A stretch of 64,000 nucleotides of DNA from Flavobacterium salilacus subsp. salilacus. GTDB taxonomy: Bacteria > Bacteroidota > Bacteroidia > Flavobacteriales > Flavobacteriaceae. A program made the position numbers and the translations under genes. The notes beneath the pieces were generated by a model, which made no database searches, had not been told where the DNA came from, and was given only the letters and a program-made list of their open reading frames with translations. Of the stretch, positions 45,520 through 53,968 are shown in pieces. The first letter of the stretch is position 1. The number at the start of each line of letters is the position of its first letter. The stretch is taken from contig NZ_SKBP01000001.1 of assembly GCF_004634195.1 (NCBI RefSeq), positions 248,001-312,000 of the forward strand. The letters run 5' to 3'.

Positions 45520-46770
45520 ATGGCATATTTATTTACGTCAGAATCAGTGAGCGAAGGGCATCCTGATAAAATAGCTGACCAGATTTCGGATGCATTAATT
45601 GATAACTTTTTGGCTTTCGACCCCGATTCGAAAGTAGCCTGCGAAACTTTAGTAACTACAGGACAGGTAATACTTGCCGGAGAGGTAAAATCTAAAACCT
45701 ACCTTGATGTACAACAAATAGCACGCGATGTTATTAAAAAAATAGGATATACCAAAAGCGAGTATATGTTTGATGCCAACTCTTGCGGTATCCTTTCGGC
45801 TATACATGAGCAATCGCAGGATATTAACCAAGGGGTTGACAGACAGAGTAAGGAAGAACAGGGAGCGGGTGACCAGGGTATGATGTTTGGTTATGCTACC
45901 AACGAAACGGAAGATTATATGCCGTTGGCATTGAACCTGTCGCACAAACTGTTGCAGGAACTTGCCGTTTTACGTCGTGAAAACAGCGAAATTACTTACC
46001 TGCGCCCCGATGCTAAAAGCCAGGTAACACTGGAGTATGACGATGACAACAAGCCTGTACGCATTGAGGCTATTGTTATCTCTACCCAACATGATGATTT
46101 TGCTGAAGAAGCTGCTATGCTGGCAAAAATTGAAAAAGATATTAAAGAGATATTGATACCGCGCATTATAAAAAACAATCCGCAGTATGCGCATTTGTTT
46201 AATGATGCTATACACTACCACATTAACCCTACAGGTAAATTTGTAATAGGTGGTCCTCATGGCGATGCCGGGCTTACCGGTCGTAAAATTATTGTAGATA
46301 CCTACGGTGGTAAAGGCGCGCATGGTGGAGGTGCATTTTCGGGTAAAGACCCAAGTAAAGTTGACCGAAGCGCTGCTTATGCTACCCGACACATTGCTAA
46401 AAACCTTGTAGCTGCGGGTGTAGCTGATGAGATACTGGTACAGGTGTCTTACGCTATTGGGGTAGCTAAACCTATGGGTATTTATATAAACACCTATGGT
46501 ACAAGCAAAGTAAAACTAACTGATGGTGAAATTGCTAAAAAAGTAGAACAACTGTTTGATATGCGTCCTTATTTTATAGAGCAACGCCTGAAACTGAGAA
46601 ACCCTATATACAGCGAAACGGCTGCCTATGGACACATGGGGCGCAAGCCTGAAACGGTTACCAAAACGTTTACTGCGCCTAACGGCGAACAAAAAACGGT
46701 GGAAGTAGAACTTTTTACCTGGGAAAAACTGGACTATGTTGATAAGGTAAAGGAAGCCTTCGGGATTTAA
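45520..46770 (+). CDS. metK: methionine adenosyltransferase (SAM synthetase)
   Basis: 416 residues, making S-adenosylmethionine from methionine and ATP. Motifs: [17 protein letters not shown] (ATP and metal), [16 protein letters not shown] (hallmark), [21 protein letters not shown] and [16 protein letters not shown] (P-loop-like). Slightly longer than the E. coli enzyme (384). It is preceded by a SAM-II-like riboswitch, implying feedback by its own product, and closed by a strong terminator. Confidence 0.97.
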   Translation: MAYLFTSESVSEGHPDKIADQISDALIDNFLAFDPDSKVACETLVTTGQVILAGEVKSKTYLDVQQIARDVIKKIGYTKSEYMFDANSCGILSAIHEQSQDINQGVDRQSKEEQGAGDQGMMFGYATNETEDYMPLALNLSHKLLQELAVLRRENSEITYLRPDAKSQVTLEYDDDNKPVRIEAIVISTQHDDFAEEAAMLAKIEKDIKEILIPRIIKNNPQYAHLFNDAIHYHINPTGKFVIGGPHGDAGLTGRKIIVDTYGGKGAHGGGAFSGKDPSKVDRSAAYATRHIAKNLVAAGVADEILVQVSYAIGVAKPMGIYINTYGTSKVKLTDGEIAKKVEQLFDMRPYFIEQRLKLRNPIYSETAAYGHMGRKPETVTKTFTAPNGEQKTVEVELFTWEKLDYVDKVKEAFGI

Positions 46771-46795
46771 TTATTTTTCAGCTATATAAAACAAT

Positions 46796-46825
46796 AAAGA
46801 GGCTCCTGAGCCTCTTTGTTGTTTT
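46796..46825 (+). terminator. metK terminator
   Basis: A perfect 10-bp stem (46796-46805 with 46808-46817), CT loop, followed by a T-rich stretch. Confidence 0.86.
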
Positions 46826-46842
46826 TATGCAAATCGAATGAA

Positions 46843-47061
46843 TTATCCGAAAACACTTTTAAAAGCAGTATCTAACTGACTTTTAATATCTTCCGGAACA
46901 CTCTTATTGATATAAAGAAGTATAGGAAGTTCTTTTTCAGATTTGCCGATGATAAATACCTTCGAAAGTGTTTTACCTCTGAAAAAATCCTGATTATCTA
47001 CTCTTATCTGAAATGCAAGTGAACTGAATTCACTTTTTTTATTCTGAAAATCTGTTGCCAT
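46843..47061 (-). CDS. small protein of unknown function
   Basis: 72 residues without signal peptide or hydrophobic helix: cytosolic. It reads as a mixed alpha/beta unit with GKTLSKVFIIGKSEKELPIL and a closing helix. Unknown family. A -7 box (TATATTTG on the minus strand, 47082-47089) 20 bp upstream supports expression. It converges with metK. Confidence 0.6.
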   Translation of the reverse strand: MATDFQNKKSEFSSLAFQIRVDNQDFFRGKTLSKVFIIGKSEKELPILLYINKSVPEDIKSQLDTAFKSVFG

Positions 47062-47218
47062 AATTATTTTTATGTTAGCAACAAATATAATTATTATCTA
47101 TTATTTAAACTAAAAATAATAAATATTATTTATTTTACCTTACAGAATATAAATATATTCTTATAATATACTCTCCTATTCATTTTCCGTCTGATGAACT
47201 TATAACAAACGGGAATAA

Positions 47219-47252
47219 AAAAAGCCTGCTCTTAAAAAAAGAGCAGGCTTTA
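47219..47252 (-). terminator. terminator of the small lipoprotein gene
   Basis: A 13-bp stem (47221-47233 with 47239-47251), 5-nt loop, T-run on the minus strand, 23 bp after the stop at 47275. Confidence 0.85.
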
Positions 47253-47274
47253 TTATTATTTAATTAAGAGTGCC

Positions 47275-47757
47275 TTATAGCGGGCAATACTGTACTGAGA
47301 ATGTACCGTTGATGCTGTTCTCTTCTTCATCAAAACCGGCAGCCATTACTTTCCCCTTAACCATAGTTTCGGTAATTTCAGTAATTTCTATTTTGCCATC
47401 AAGAGTACCTTCAAAACCGTCGCCGTTAACATCTCTGAACTGAAGTGTCATTTCACCATCTTCTCTGTTGTACGTACCTACTGCTGCAGGAACGGTTATC
47501 CATATAGACTCTTCAACATCCGAATCGCAATCTACAGCATTTTCATTCAAGAAAATATAAAAGCTATCTACGCCATTAAGCTCAATAGACCTTGCTGTAC
47601 CTCCGCCAATAGTAAAATCTTCACTGTAAACAACCCCGGAAACAGGACTGTTTGAAAATTCATCTGTTGAAGTGTTGTCTGAATCATCAGAAGAACTGCA
47701 TGAAACCATTAGTGACGCTGCTACAAATAAAGAATAAACAATTTTTTTCATTTTCAT
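47275..47757 (-). CDS. small predicted lipoprotein
   Basis: 160 residues. MKMKKIVYSLFVAASLMVSC ends in a lipobox (MVSC) followed by a Ser/Asp-rich spacer (SSSDDSDNTSTD), typical of Bacteroidota lipoproteins, some of which are surface-exposed. The remainder is a beta-rich domain with two Cys (DCDSDVEE and SVQYCPL) and no assigned family. A -7 box (TATATTTG, minus, 47778-47785) is 20 bp upstream. Confidence 0.72.
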   Translation of the reverse strand: MKMKKIVYSLFVAASLMVSCSSSDDSDNTSTDEFSNSPVSGVVYSEDFTIGGGTARSIELNGVDSFYIFLNENAVDCDSDVEESIWITVPAAVGTYNREDGEMTLQFRDVNGDGFEGTLDGKIEITEITETMVKGKVMAAGFDEEENSINGTFSVQYCPL

Positions 47758-47935
47758 TTTTGATTTTAATTATTGCGCAAATATATCAATTCCGCTGACA
47801 TAAAATCACTTAACCAATTAATTAACAAATTTTAAAAAAAGAGCTTTTGCTGAGTACCTAAATAAATTATGATAAATAGCACTGCCATATACCGCGTAAT
47901 TACTATTTTTATAAGCCACAAGCACTCGTATTTAT

Positions 47936-48730
47936 ATGAAATTCCAAGTTTTGTTTATCATCATATTAAGCCATATCACGCTGTTGGCGCAGGAAAAAAC
48001 AATTCCTGCAAAATTGCTTTCCAAAACTCCGATTACTACAGCGCGCTACGTTGGCACAGATGCTTTCGGGTGGAAATATACCATTCAGAATAATGTGTTT
48101 AAAAAAGAGAAGGACGGCAGCAGCGTAAAATACAACAGCGTGTCGCTGGGCGATATTTACCGTGTCGATTTACAAAACCCGTTACAGGTAGTGCTTTTCT
48201 ATAAAAATTTTAATACCGCCGTGTTACTCGACAGCCAGTTGAACGAAACCACCCGCATCAATTTTTCGGAACTGCAACAACCCCTGCTTGCCGAAGCCGT
48301 AGGGCTTGCCTCGCAAAACAGGCTTTGGGTATATGACACCAACACACAACAGGTAGGGCTGTATGATACTGCTACAAATACTTTTAAAGCTTTAACCCCT
48401 CCGTTCAACAAAACATTGCAATACTACGAGTCGGGCTACAACTATTTTTATTGGGCAGATGATGTTAATAACCTTTATGCCGTAAACCCATTTGGCAAAG
48501 TAAACTTCCTGGGGCAGTTGCCCGATTTCAAAAAAATACAACTTGTTAACGACAAGCAGGTTTTACTTGAAAAAGACATGATATTGTACCTGTACAACCC
48601 AGAAAACACAAGCCTGAAAAAGATAGCCATAGTGGAAAAAAGCTTTGAAAATTTTTACTATTCCGCCCAAATTTTGTCTATTTTTACCAACAACGAAATC
48701 ATACAATATAACGTAACACTACCTGAATAA
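47936..48730 (+). CDS. exported protein of unknown function
   Basis: 264 residues with a signal peptide (about 1-19, ending LLAQE). The rest is made of short strand-turn repeats (NRLWVYDTNTQQVGLYD, NYFYWADDVNNLYAVNPFGK) resembling beta-propeller blades, though I cannot name the family. Its stop shares one base with the kinase start (TAATG), so the two are translationally coupled. Why an exported protein is coupled to a nucleoside kinase is unclear. Confidence 0.75.
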   Translation: MKFQVLFIIILSHITLLAQEKTIPAKLLSKTPITTARYVGTDAFGWKYTIQNNVFKKEKDGSSVKYNSVSLGDIYRVDLQNPLQVVLFYKNFNTAVLLDSQLNETTRINFSELQQPLLAEAVGLASQNRLWVYDTNTQQVGLYDTATNTFKALTPPFNKTLQYYESGYNYFYWADDVNNLYAVNPFGKVNFLGQLPDFKKIQLVNDKQVLLEKDMILYLYNPENTSLKKIAIVEKSFENFYYSAQILSIFTNNEIIQYNVTLPE

Positions 48731-49344
48731 TGCATATAGCTGTAGCCGGAAATATTGGTGCCGGAAAAACCACGTTAACAGGATTATTGGCAAAACATTT
48801 TAAATGGGAACCCCACTATGAAGATGTAGTTGACAACCCCTACCTGGACGATTTTTACCACCAGATGGAGCGATGGTCGTTTAACCTGCAAATTTACTTC
48901 CTGAACAGCCGTTTTAACCAGATATTGCAAATACGCGAAAGCGGTAAAACCATTATACAGGACCGAACGATATATGAGGACTCCCATATATTTGCACCCA
49001 ACCTGCACGCTATGGGGCTCATGACCAACAGAGATTTTAATAATTACAAATCGCTGTTTGAACTGATGGAGGGCTTTGTAGGCGCACCCGACCTGCTTAT
49101 ATACCTTCGCAGCTCGATACCCAACCTGGTAAAACAAATACACAGCCGAGGACGCGATTATGAAAACTCCATTTCGATAGATTACCTGAGCCGACTTAAC
49201 GAACGCTATGAAGCATGGATACAAAGCTATGACAAAGGCAAACTACTGATACTGGATGTAGATAAACTGGACTTTGTAGATAACCCGGAAGATTTAGGGA
49301 CTATCATTAATAAAATTGATGCAGAGTTAAATGGGTTGTTTTAG
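48730..49344 (+). CDS. deoxynucleoside kinase
   Basis: 204 residues of the dNK/dGK-dCK family. P-loop GNIGAGKTT (about residue 8), the substrate-site ERWSFNLQIYFLNSRF, the catalytic DRTIYEDSHIF (DR-type, Asp about 79) and the lid RSSIPNLVKQIHSRGRDYE. It phosphorylates deoxynucleosides in the salvage pathway. Coupled to the preceding exported-protein gene. Confidence 0.92.
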   Translation: MHIAVAGNIGAGKTTLTGLLAKHFKWEPHYEDVVDNPYLDDFYHQMERWSFNLQIYFLNSRFNQILQIRESGKTIIQDRTIYEDSHIFAPNLHAMGLMTNRDFNNYKSLFELMEGFVGAPDLLIYLRSSIPNLVKQIHSRGRDYENSISIDYLSRLNERYEAWIQSYDKGKLLILDVDKLDFVDNPEDLGTIINKIDAELNGLF

Positions 49345-49474
49345 CGTTTATTTCTAACTCAAAAAAAAATTGAAATTAATTTACTATTTTTACAGTAAAT
49401 TCTAAGAATATAATCTAACTTCAACACCATTTTTAAAAAATTACATTACAAATATTTCTATTTACAAATCCTAA

Positions 49475-50155
49475 ATGAGTCATACACTAGAAAATAATCT
49501 ACAATTAGGCAATGGCATTTTCACAACCTCTGAAATTGCTGAAATCCTACAATTACCTTACCAGAAGGTAAGAAAATGGATTTTACAATATTGGGATGGA
49601 AAATTGGGTTCTATATATAAAAAAAATTATTCTTGGCAGATTGATAATAATAGGGCTGTAGGGTTTCATACTCTGATTGAATTTTATGTAATGATGCAGT
49701 TTGCTGAAAGAGGGATAAAAGTTAGTGCCGTTTTAAAAGCACATAATGTACTTGCTGAAAAATTTAATACACATTTTCCCTTTGCACACTCTGAAGTAGT
49801 AAATAATATTCATACGGATGGATATAAAATTTATATTAAAAGCAACGGAGACCTAATAACCCTTGATGGTACAGAGCAATTAAATTTAGAGTTTATCAAA
49901 ATGTTCTTCAAGAAATTAGATTTTGGAAATGATTGTTTAGCAACAAGATTTTGGCCATTAGGAAAAAAAGCTAACGTTGTTTGTGACCCACATCATAAAT
50001 TTGGTCAACCAGTAATAAAAGACACTAGCATTCAGACTATTGCTATTTATAAAATGTATCAAGCAGAAGAGCCTATTAAATTTATAGCATCCATTTATGA
50101 CATTTCTGTAAAGTCTGTTAAAGATGCTGTCAAGTTTCACCAATCCGCTGCATAA
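49475..50155 (+). CDS. antitoxin-like protein with DUF433 domain
   Basis: 226 residues. The N-terminus (about 10-60) has a MerR-like helix-turn-helix (FTTSEIAEILQLPYQKVRKWI). The C-terminal part (about 165-222) matches DUF433, with FGQPVIKDTSIQTIAIYKMYQAEE and a further HTH-like IASIYDISVKSVKDAVKFH. DUF433 proteins are typical antitoxins next to PIN-like toxins. Its stop overlaps the start of the toxin-like gene (TAATG), so the pair is coupled and it may repress its own promoter. Confidence 0.8.
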   Translation: MSHTLENNLQLGNGIFTTSEIAEILQLPYQKVRKWILQYWDGKLGSIYKKNYSWQIDNNRAVGFHTLIEFYVMMQFAERGIKVSAVLKAHNVLAEKFNTHFPFAHSEVVNNIHTDGYKIYIKSNGDLITLDGTEQLNLEFIKMFFKKLDFGNDCLATRFWPLGKKANVVCDPHHKFGQPVIKDTSIQTIAIYKMYQAEEPIKFIASIYDISVKSVKDAVKFHQSAA

Positions 50156-50580
50156 TGGTAAATGGGCTTAAAATATATATTGATGAAAATTTGCCTAGCC
50201 AACTTGCAGATGCTCTAAATCTATTACAACAACCTTTAAATTTTAATGAAAAATATCCGATACAAGTCTTATCTATAAAGAAAGTTTTTGGAGAAGGCGC
50301 AAAGGATGAAGATTGGATACCTAAAGTTGGAGCCGAAAAAGCGTACGTTATTACACAAGATAGTCGTATTCAATCACAAAAACATCAAAGAGAACTATAT
50401 TTAAAATGTGGTGTTGGTATTTTCTTTTTAAATCCTCCATCAAAAGGTGGGTTTAAATATTGGGATATGGTACAAAAATTAATTGCTGAATGGGATAATA
50501 TTAAAAGAATAATACGTAAAGAGAAACCTCCTTTTGCCTATAGAGCTTCATCAAAGAAACATTTTGAAAAAATGGATTAA
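50155..50580 (+). CDS. DUF5615-like PIN-fold toxin candidate
   Basis: 141 residues with the DUF5615/PIN-like pattern: LKIYIDENLPSQLADAL (metal-binding Asp, about residue 8), DEDWIPKVG and AYVITQDSRIQ (second Asp). The PIN fold suggests a metal-dependent RNase. Paired with the DUF433 gene it fits a type II toxin-antitoxin module. A terminator follows 7 bp later. Confidence 0.75.
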   Translation: MVNGLKIYIDENLPSQLADALNLLQQPLNFNEKYPIQVLSIKKVFGEGAKDEDWIPKVGAEKAYVITQDSRIQSQKHQRELYLKCGVGIFFLNPPSKGGFKYWDMVQKLIAEWDNIKRIIRKEKPPFAYRASSKKHFEKMD

Positions 50581-50587
50581 AACAAAC

Positions 50588-50618
50588 CAGCCCCGCAATG
50601 CGGGGCTGACTTTTTATT
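50588..50618 (+). terminator. terminator of the toxin-antitoxin pair
   Basis: A perfect GC-rich 9-bp stem (50588-50596 with 50600-50608), AAT loop, then a T-run. Confidence 0.88.
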
Positions 50619-50637
50619 ATTCAAGGTAGTAATTTTA

Positions 50638-53067
50638 CTACTCCATTTGTTTCTCTTTATATTCAGCTATTTTCTCATTTACTTCTTCTTCCGTTCCAGA
50701 AAAAATTTGTTCATCAGTTTTAACCTGTTCCTTACTGCTATAGGTTGATATTGTTACGGTAGCCGTCATATTACCGTCGTTATCTCTTTGTTTGTCAATT
50801 GAGATTTCCTTACGGGTTTCCTGTCCCAGTATAACAGGCTGCTCCATAACCGTACCATGCGACACATCAAGCCCGTCGTTAGCACCATGACCGCCCAATA
50901 TTGGGGCAATCACCAGCCCTATAAGGCACGTTAGTTTAATCAAAATATTCATCGATGGCCCTGAGGTATCTTTAAACGGGTCGCCTACCGTATCACCGGT
51001 TACGGCAGCTTTGTGTGCATCCGAACCTTTATACGTCATTTCACCGTTAATCATAACACCTGCTTCAAACGATTTTTTAGCATTATCCCATGCACCGCCG
51101 GCATTGTTTTGAAACACTGCCCATAGCACACCTGATACTGTTACACCTGCCATATAACCGCCCAGCATTTCGGCTACCAGTTGGTTATTTTCAGGGTAGA
51201 TAAGCATCCCTACTAATACAATAGCAATAGGGAAACCTATGGTAAGCACACCCGGCAGCATCATTTCGCGCAGAGCCGCTTTAGTCGATATTTCCACACA
51301 CTTGCCATATTCGGGCTTGCCTGTACCTTCCATAATACCCGGTATTTCTTTAAACTGCCTGCGCACTTCATATACCATGTCCATAGCAGCTTTTCCTACC
51401 GAGTTCATCGCCAATGCTGAGAATACTACGGGAATCATTCCCCCTACAAACAGCATGGCAAGTACAGGCGCTTTAAATATATTAATACCATCAATACCTG
51501 TAAAGGTTACATAGGCAGCGAATAATGCCAATGAGGTAAGCGCAGCCGACGCAATGGCAAAACCTTTACCGGTTGCAGCGGTAGTATTACCTACGGAGTC
51601 TAAAATATCGGTGCGGGTACGTACTTCTTTAGGCAGTTCGCTCATTTCGGCAATACCCCCGGCGTTGTCCGATATTGGTCCAAAGGCATCAATAGCAAGT
51701 TGCATGGCTGTAGTAGCCATCATAGCCGAAGCTGCAAGCGCCACACCATAGAACCCTGCAAAAGCATAGGATGCCCAAATAGCACCCGCAAAAAGCAATA
51801 CTGTGGGGAAGGTAGATATCATGCCCGTAGCAAGTCCTGCTATAATATTAGTACCTGCCCCTGTACTCGATTTTTGTACTATGGCAAGTATCGGTTTTTT
51901 ACCCAGTCCTGTATAATATTCTGTAACCGATGATATAACACCGCCTACTATCAAGCCCACTATCGCAGCATAAAACACCCTGATAGAAGATATATCTTTC
52001 GTTCCTTCGCCATAAAATTCCATTTTCATGGTTTCGGGTAACATATATTGTACTAAAAAGTAACATGAAACAGCTACCAGTACTATCGAAACCCAGTTAC
52101 CCACATTCAGCGCGTTTTGTACCTGTGCTTCTTTAGCATCGTTACTGCTTATTTTTACCAGCATAGTTCCTATTATTGAGAACAGTATCCCGAAACCTGC
52201 TATTGCCATAGGCAGCAATATGGGTCCTATACCGCCAAAAGCATCGGTAAATCCGGGGTTATCTGCTATAATATCTCTTAAAACATAGTTACCCAACACC
52301 ATCGCAGCAAGTACTGTTGCCACATACGACCCAAAAAGGTCGGCACCCATACCGGCTACATCGCCCACGTTATCCCCTACGTTATCGGCAATAGTGGCGG
52401 GGTTACGGGGGTCATCTTCCGGAATACCGGCTTCTACTTTACCTACAAGGTCGGCACCCACATCGGCTGCTTTGGTATAAATACCCCCACCCACACGGGC
52501 AAAGAGCGCAATAGACTCAGCACCCAGCGAAAAGCCCGCAAGCGTTTCGAGTACTATAGTCATATCGGCAGTGTTTGTCCAAACACCTTCCATAAAGTAA
52601 TGGAAGAAAAATATAAAGAATGCTGTTAATCCTAACACGGCAAGCCCGGCAACGCCAAGCCCCATTACGGTACCACCGCCAAAGGACACTTTAAGTGCCT
52701 GCGGCAGGCTGGTGCGTGCTGCCTGTGTGGTTCTCACATTGGTTTTGGTGGCTATTTTCATTCCCATATTTCCGGCAAGTGCCGAGAAGAACGCCCCAAA
52801 AATAAAGGCAACTACTATAAGTATATCGGTAGTAGGAACAATGTATGAAATTACGGCAAGGGCTATGCTTGCTGCAATTACAAAAAAAGTAAGTAGTCTG
52901 TATTCTGCTTTCAAAAAAGCGAGAGCGCCCTCGTAAATGTAATCTGAAATTTCTTTCATCTTACCGTCTCCGGCATCCTGCTTTAACACCCAAGATCTCT
53001 TTATAGCCATAAAAAGAAGACCCAGTACGGCCATAATGACCGGCACATAAATCATAATTGAATCCAT
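50638..53067 (-). CDS. hppA: membrane-bound cation-pumping pyrophosphatase
   Basis: 809 residues, about 16 hydrophobic helices. It couples pyrophosphate hydrolysis to Na+ or H+ export. Signatures: [38 protein letters not shown] and the later [19 protein letters not shown]. Ala rather than Lys in GNTTAAT points to the K+-dependent class. A C-terminal tail of about 75 residues (from GTVMEQPV) is charged and predicted to be soluble, longer than in most homologues. A separate soluble pyrophosphatase gene lies 114 bp upstream. Confidence 0.94.
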   Translation of the reverse strand: MDSIMIYVPVIMAVLGLLFMAIKRSWVLKQDAGDGKMKEISDYIYEGALAFLKAEYRLLTFFVIAASIALAVISYIVPTTDILIVVAFIFGAFFSALAGNMGMKIATKTNVRTTQAARTSLPQALKVSFGGGTVMGLGVAGLAVLGLTAFFIFFFHYFMEGVWTNTADMTIVLETLAGFSLGAESIALFARVGGGIYTKAADVGADLVGKVEAGIPEDDPRNPATIADNVGDNVGDVAGMGADLFGSYVATVLAAMVLGNYVLRDIIADNPGFTDAFGGIGPILLPMAIAGFGILFSIIGTMLVKISSNDAKEAQVQNALNVGNWVSIVLVAVSCYFLVQYMLPETMKMEFYGEGTKDISSIRVFYAAIVGLIVGGVISSVTEYYTGLGKKPILAIVQKSSTGAGTNIIAGLATGMISTFPTVLLFAGAIWASYAFAGFYGVALAASAMMATTAMQLAIDAFGPISDNAGGIAEMSELPKEVRTRTDILDSVGNTTAATGKGFAIASAALTSLALFAAYVTFTGIDGINIFKAPVLAMLFVGGMIPVVFSALAMNSVGKAAMDMVYEVRRQFKEIPGIMEGTGKPEYGKCVEISTKAALREMMLPGVLTIGFPIAIVLVGMLIYPENNQLVAEMLGGYMAGVTVSGVLWAVFQNNAGGAWDNAKKSFEAGVMINGEMTYKGSDAHKAAVTGDTVGDPFKDTSGPSMNILIKLTCLIGLVIAPILGGHGANDGLDVSHGTVMEQPVILGQETRKEISIDKQRDNDGNMTATVTISTYSSKEQVKTDEQIFSGTEEEVNEKIAEYKEKQME

Positions 53068-53181
53068 AAATAATAATTTGGTTTGTTGTTAACTTATTGT
53101 AAATATAACAAAACCAACGAAAAAAAAGCAATACTCATTGACAGAATATTGCTTTTTCCTTAATTATTTATGAAAATTTAA

Positions 53182-53712
53182 TTATCGAATACTGAACAGT
53201 TCCTGAGGTCTGTTTTCTAAAGTATCAAAACGATCTACACATTTGTCTATAATTTCGCGTGCTTCGTTTACATCGCCCCATCCTTCAACATCAACTTTCT
53301 TCTGCTCAAGGTCTTTATATACCTGAAAGAAGTGTTCTATCTCTTTTAAAAGGTGCGGGTTCATATCGCTAAGGTCTTCCAGCCTGTTCCACACCGGATC
53401 TGACACGGGTACGCATACAATTTTTTCATCCGGTCCTTTTTCATCAGCCATATGGAAAACGCCTATTGGTTTTACTTCCATTACACAACCGGGAAAGGTA
53501 GGCTCTGTAACCAACACCAATACATCAAGCGGGTCACCGTCAAGCGCAAGTGTTTCCGGGATAAAGCCGTAATCGGCAGGATACATCATAGAAGAAAAAA
53601 GCATCCTGTCGTAGCGTATTTTTTTTAATTCAAAATCATATTCATACTTGTTCCTGCTTCCTTTTGGGATTTCTATCAGAACATCAAATGTTTTTAAGTT
53701 TGCTGCAGACAT
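53182..53712 (-). CDS. ppa: inorganic pyrophosphatase (soluble, family I)
   Basis: 176 residues from the ATG at 53712 (MSAANLKTFDVL). A reading to 53778 would start at the promoter. Family I signatures: IEIPKGSRNKYEYD, MYPADYGFIPETLALDGDPLDVLVL (metal-binding Asp residues). It hydrolyses PPi from biosynthesis. A perfect promoter (TTG 53776-53778 on minus, 19-bp spacer, TACTTTTG 53749-53756) is upstream. It is the first of a same-strand pair with hppA. Confidence 0.95.
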   Translation of the reverse strand: MSAANLKTFDVLIEIPKGSRNKYEYDFELKKIRYDRMLFSSMMYPADYGFIPETLALDGDPLDVLVLVTEPTFPGCVMEVKPIGVFHMADEKGPDEKIVCVPVSDPVWNRLEDLSDMNPHLLKEIEHFFQVYKDLEQKKVDVEGWGDVNEAREIIDKCVDRFDTLENRPQELFSIR

Positions 53713-53748
53713 ATTTATATTTATATTATTTCTTTTATTAAGCGATTG

Positions 53749-53778
53749 CAAAAGTAGCACAAAAATAGTGTTTTGCAA
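53749..53778 (-). promoter_or_regulatory. ppa promoter (Bacteroidota type)
   Basis: On the minus strand TTG (53778-53776), exactly 19 bp, then TACTTTTG (53756-53749). A full match to the consensus, 37 bp before the ppa start. Confidence 0.7.
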
Positions 53779-53968
53779 GCGTATAAAAGCCTATTGTGTG
53801 CAGTAAATCGGGATATTCACACAAATTTAATGCAGAATATACATAACTGCTTTTTATGAAGAATTTATTATTGTGCAAAAGGCATCAGCTATAATTACTG
53901 AGATGAAGAACAGTAAATTATAAAAAAAATATCTACTTATTAAATAAATGGTTCTGCTTACTGCTTTT

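Noticed and set aside
50435..50460. Peptide NPPSKGG in the PIN-like gene as another palindromic element
   Set aside because: The DNA has no GC-rich palindrome, and PPSK followed by Gly/aromatic is typical of this protein family.
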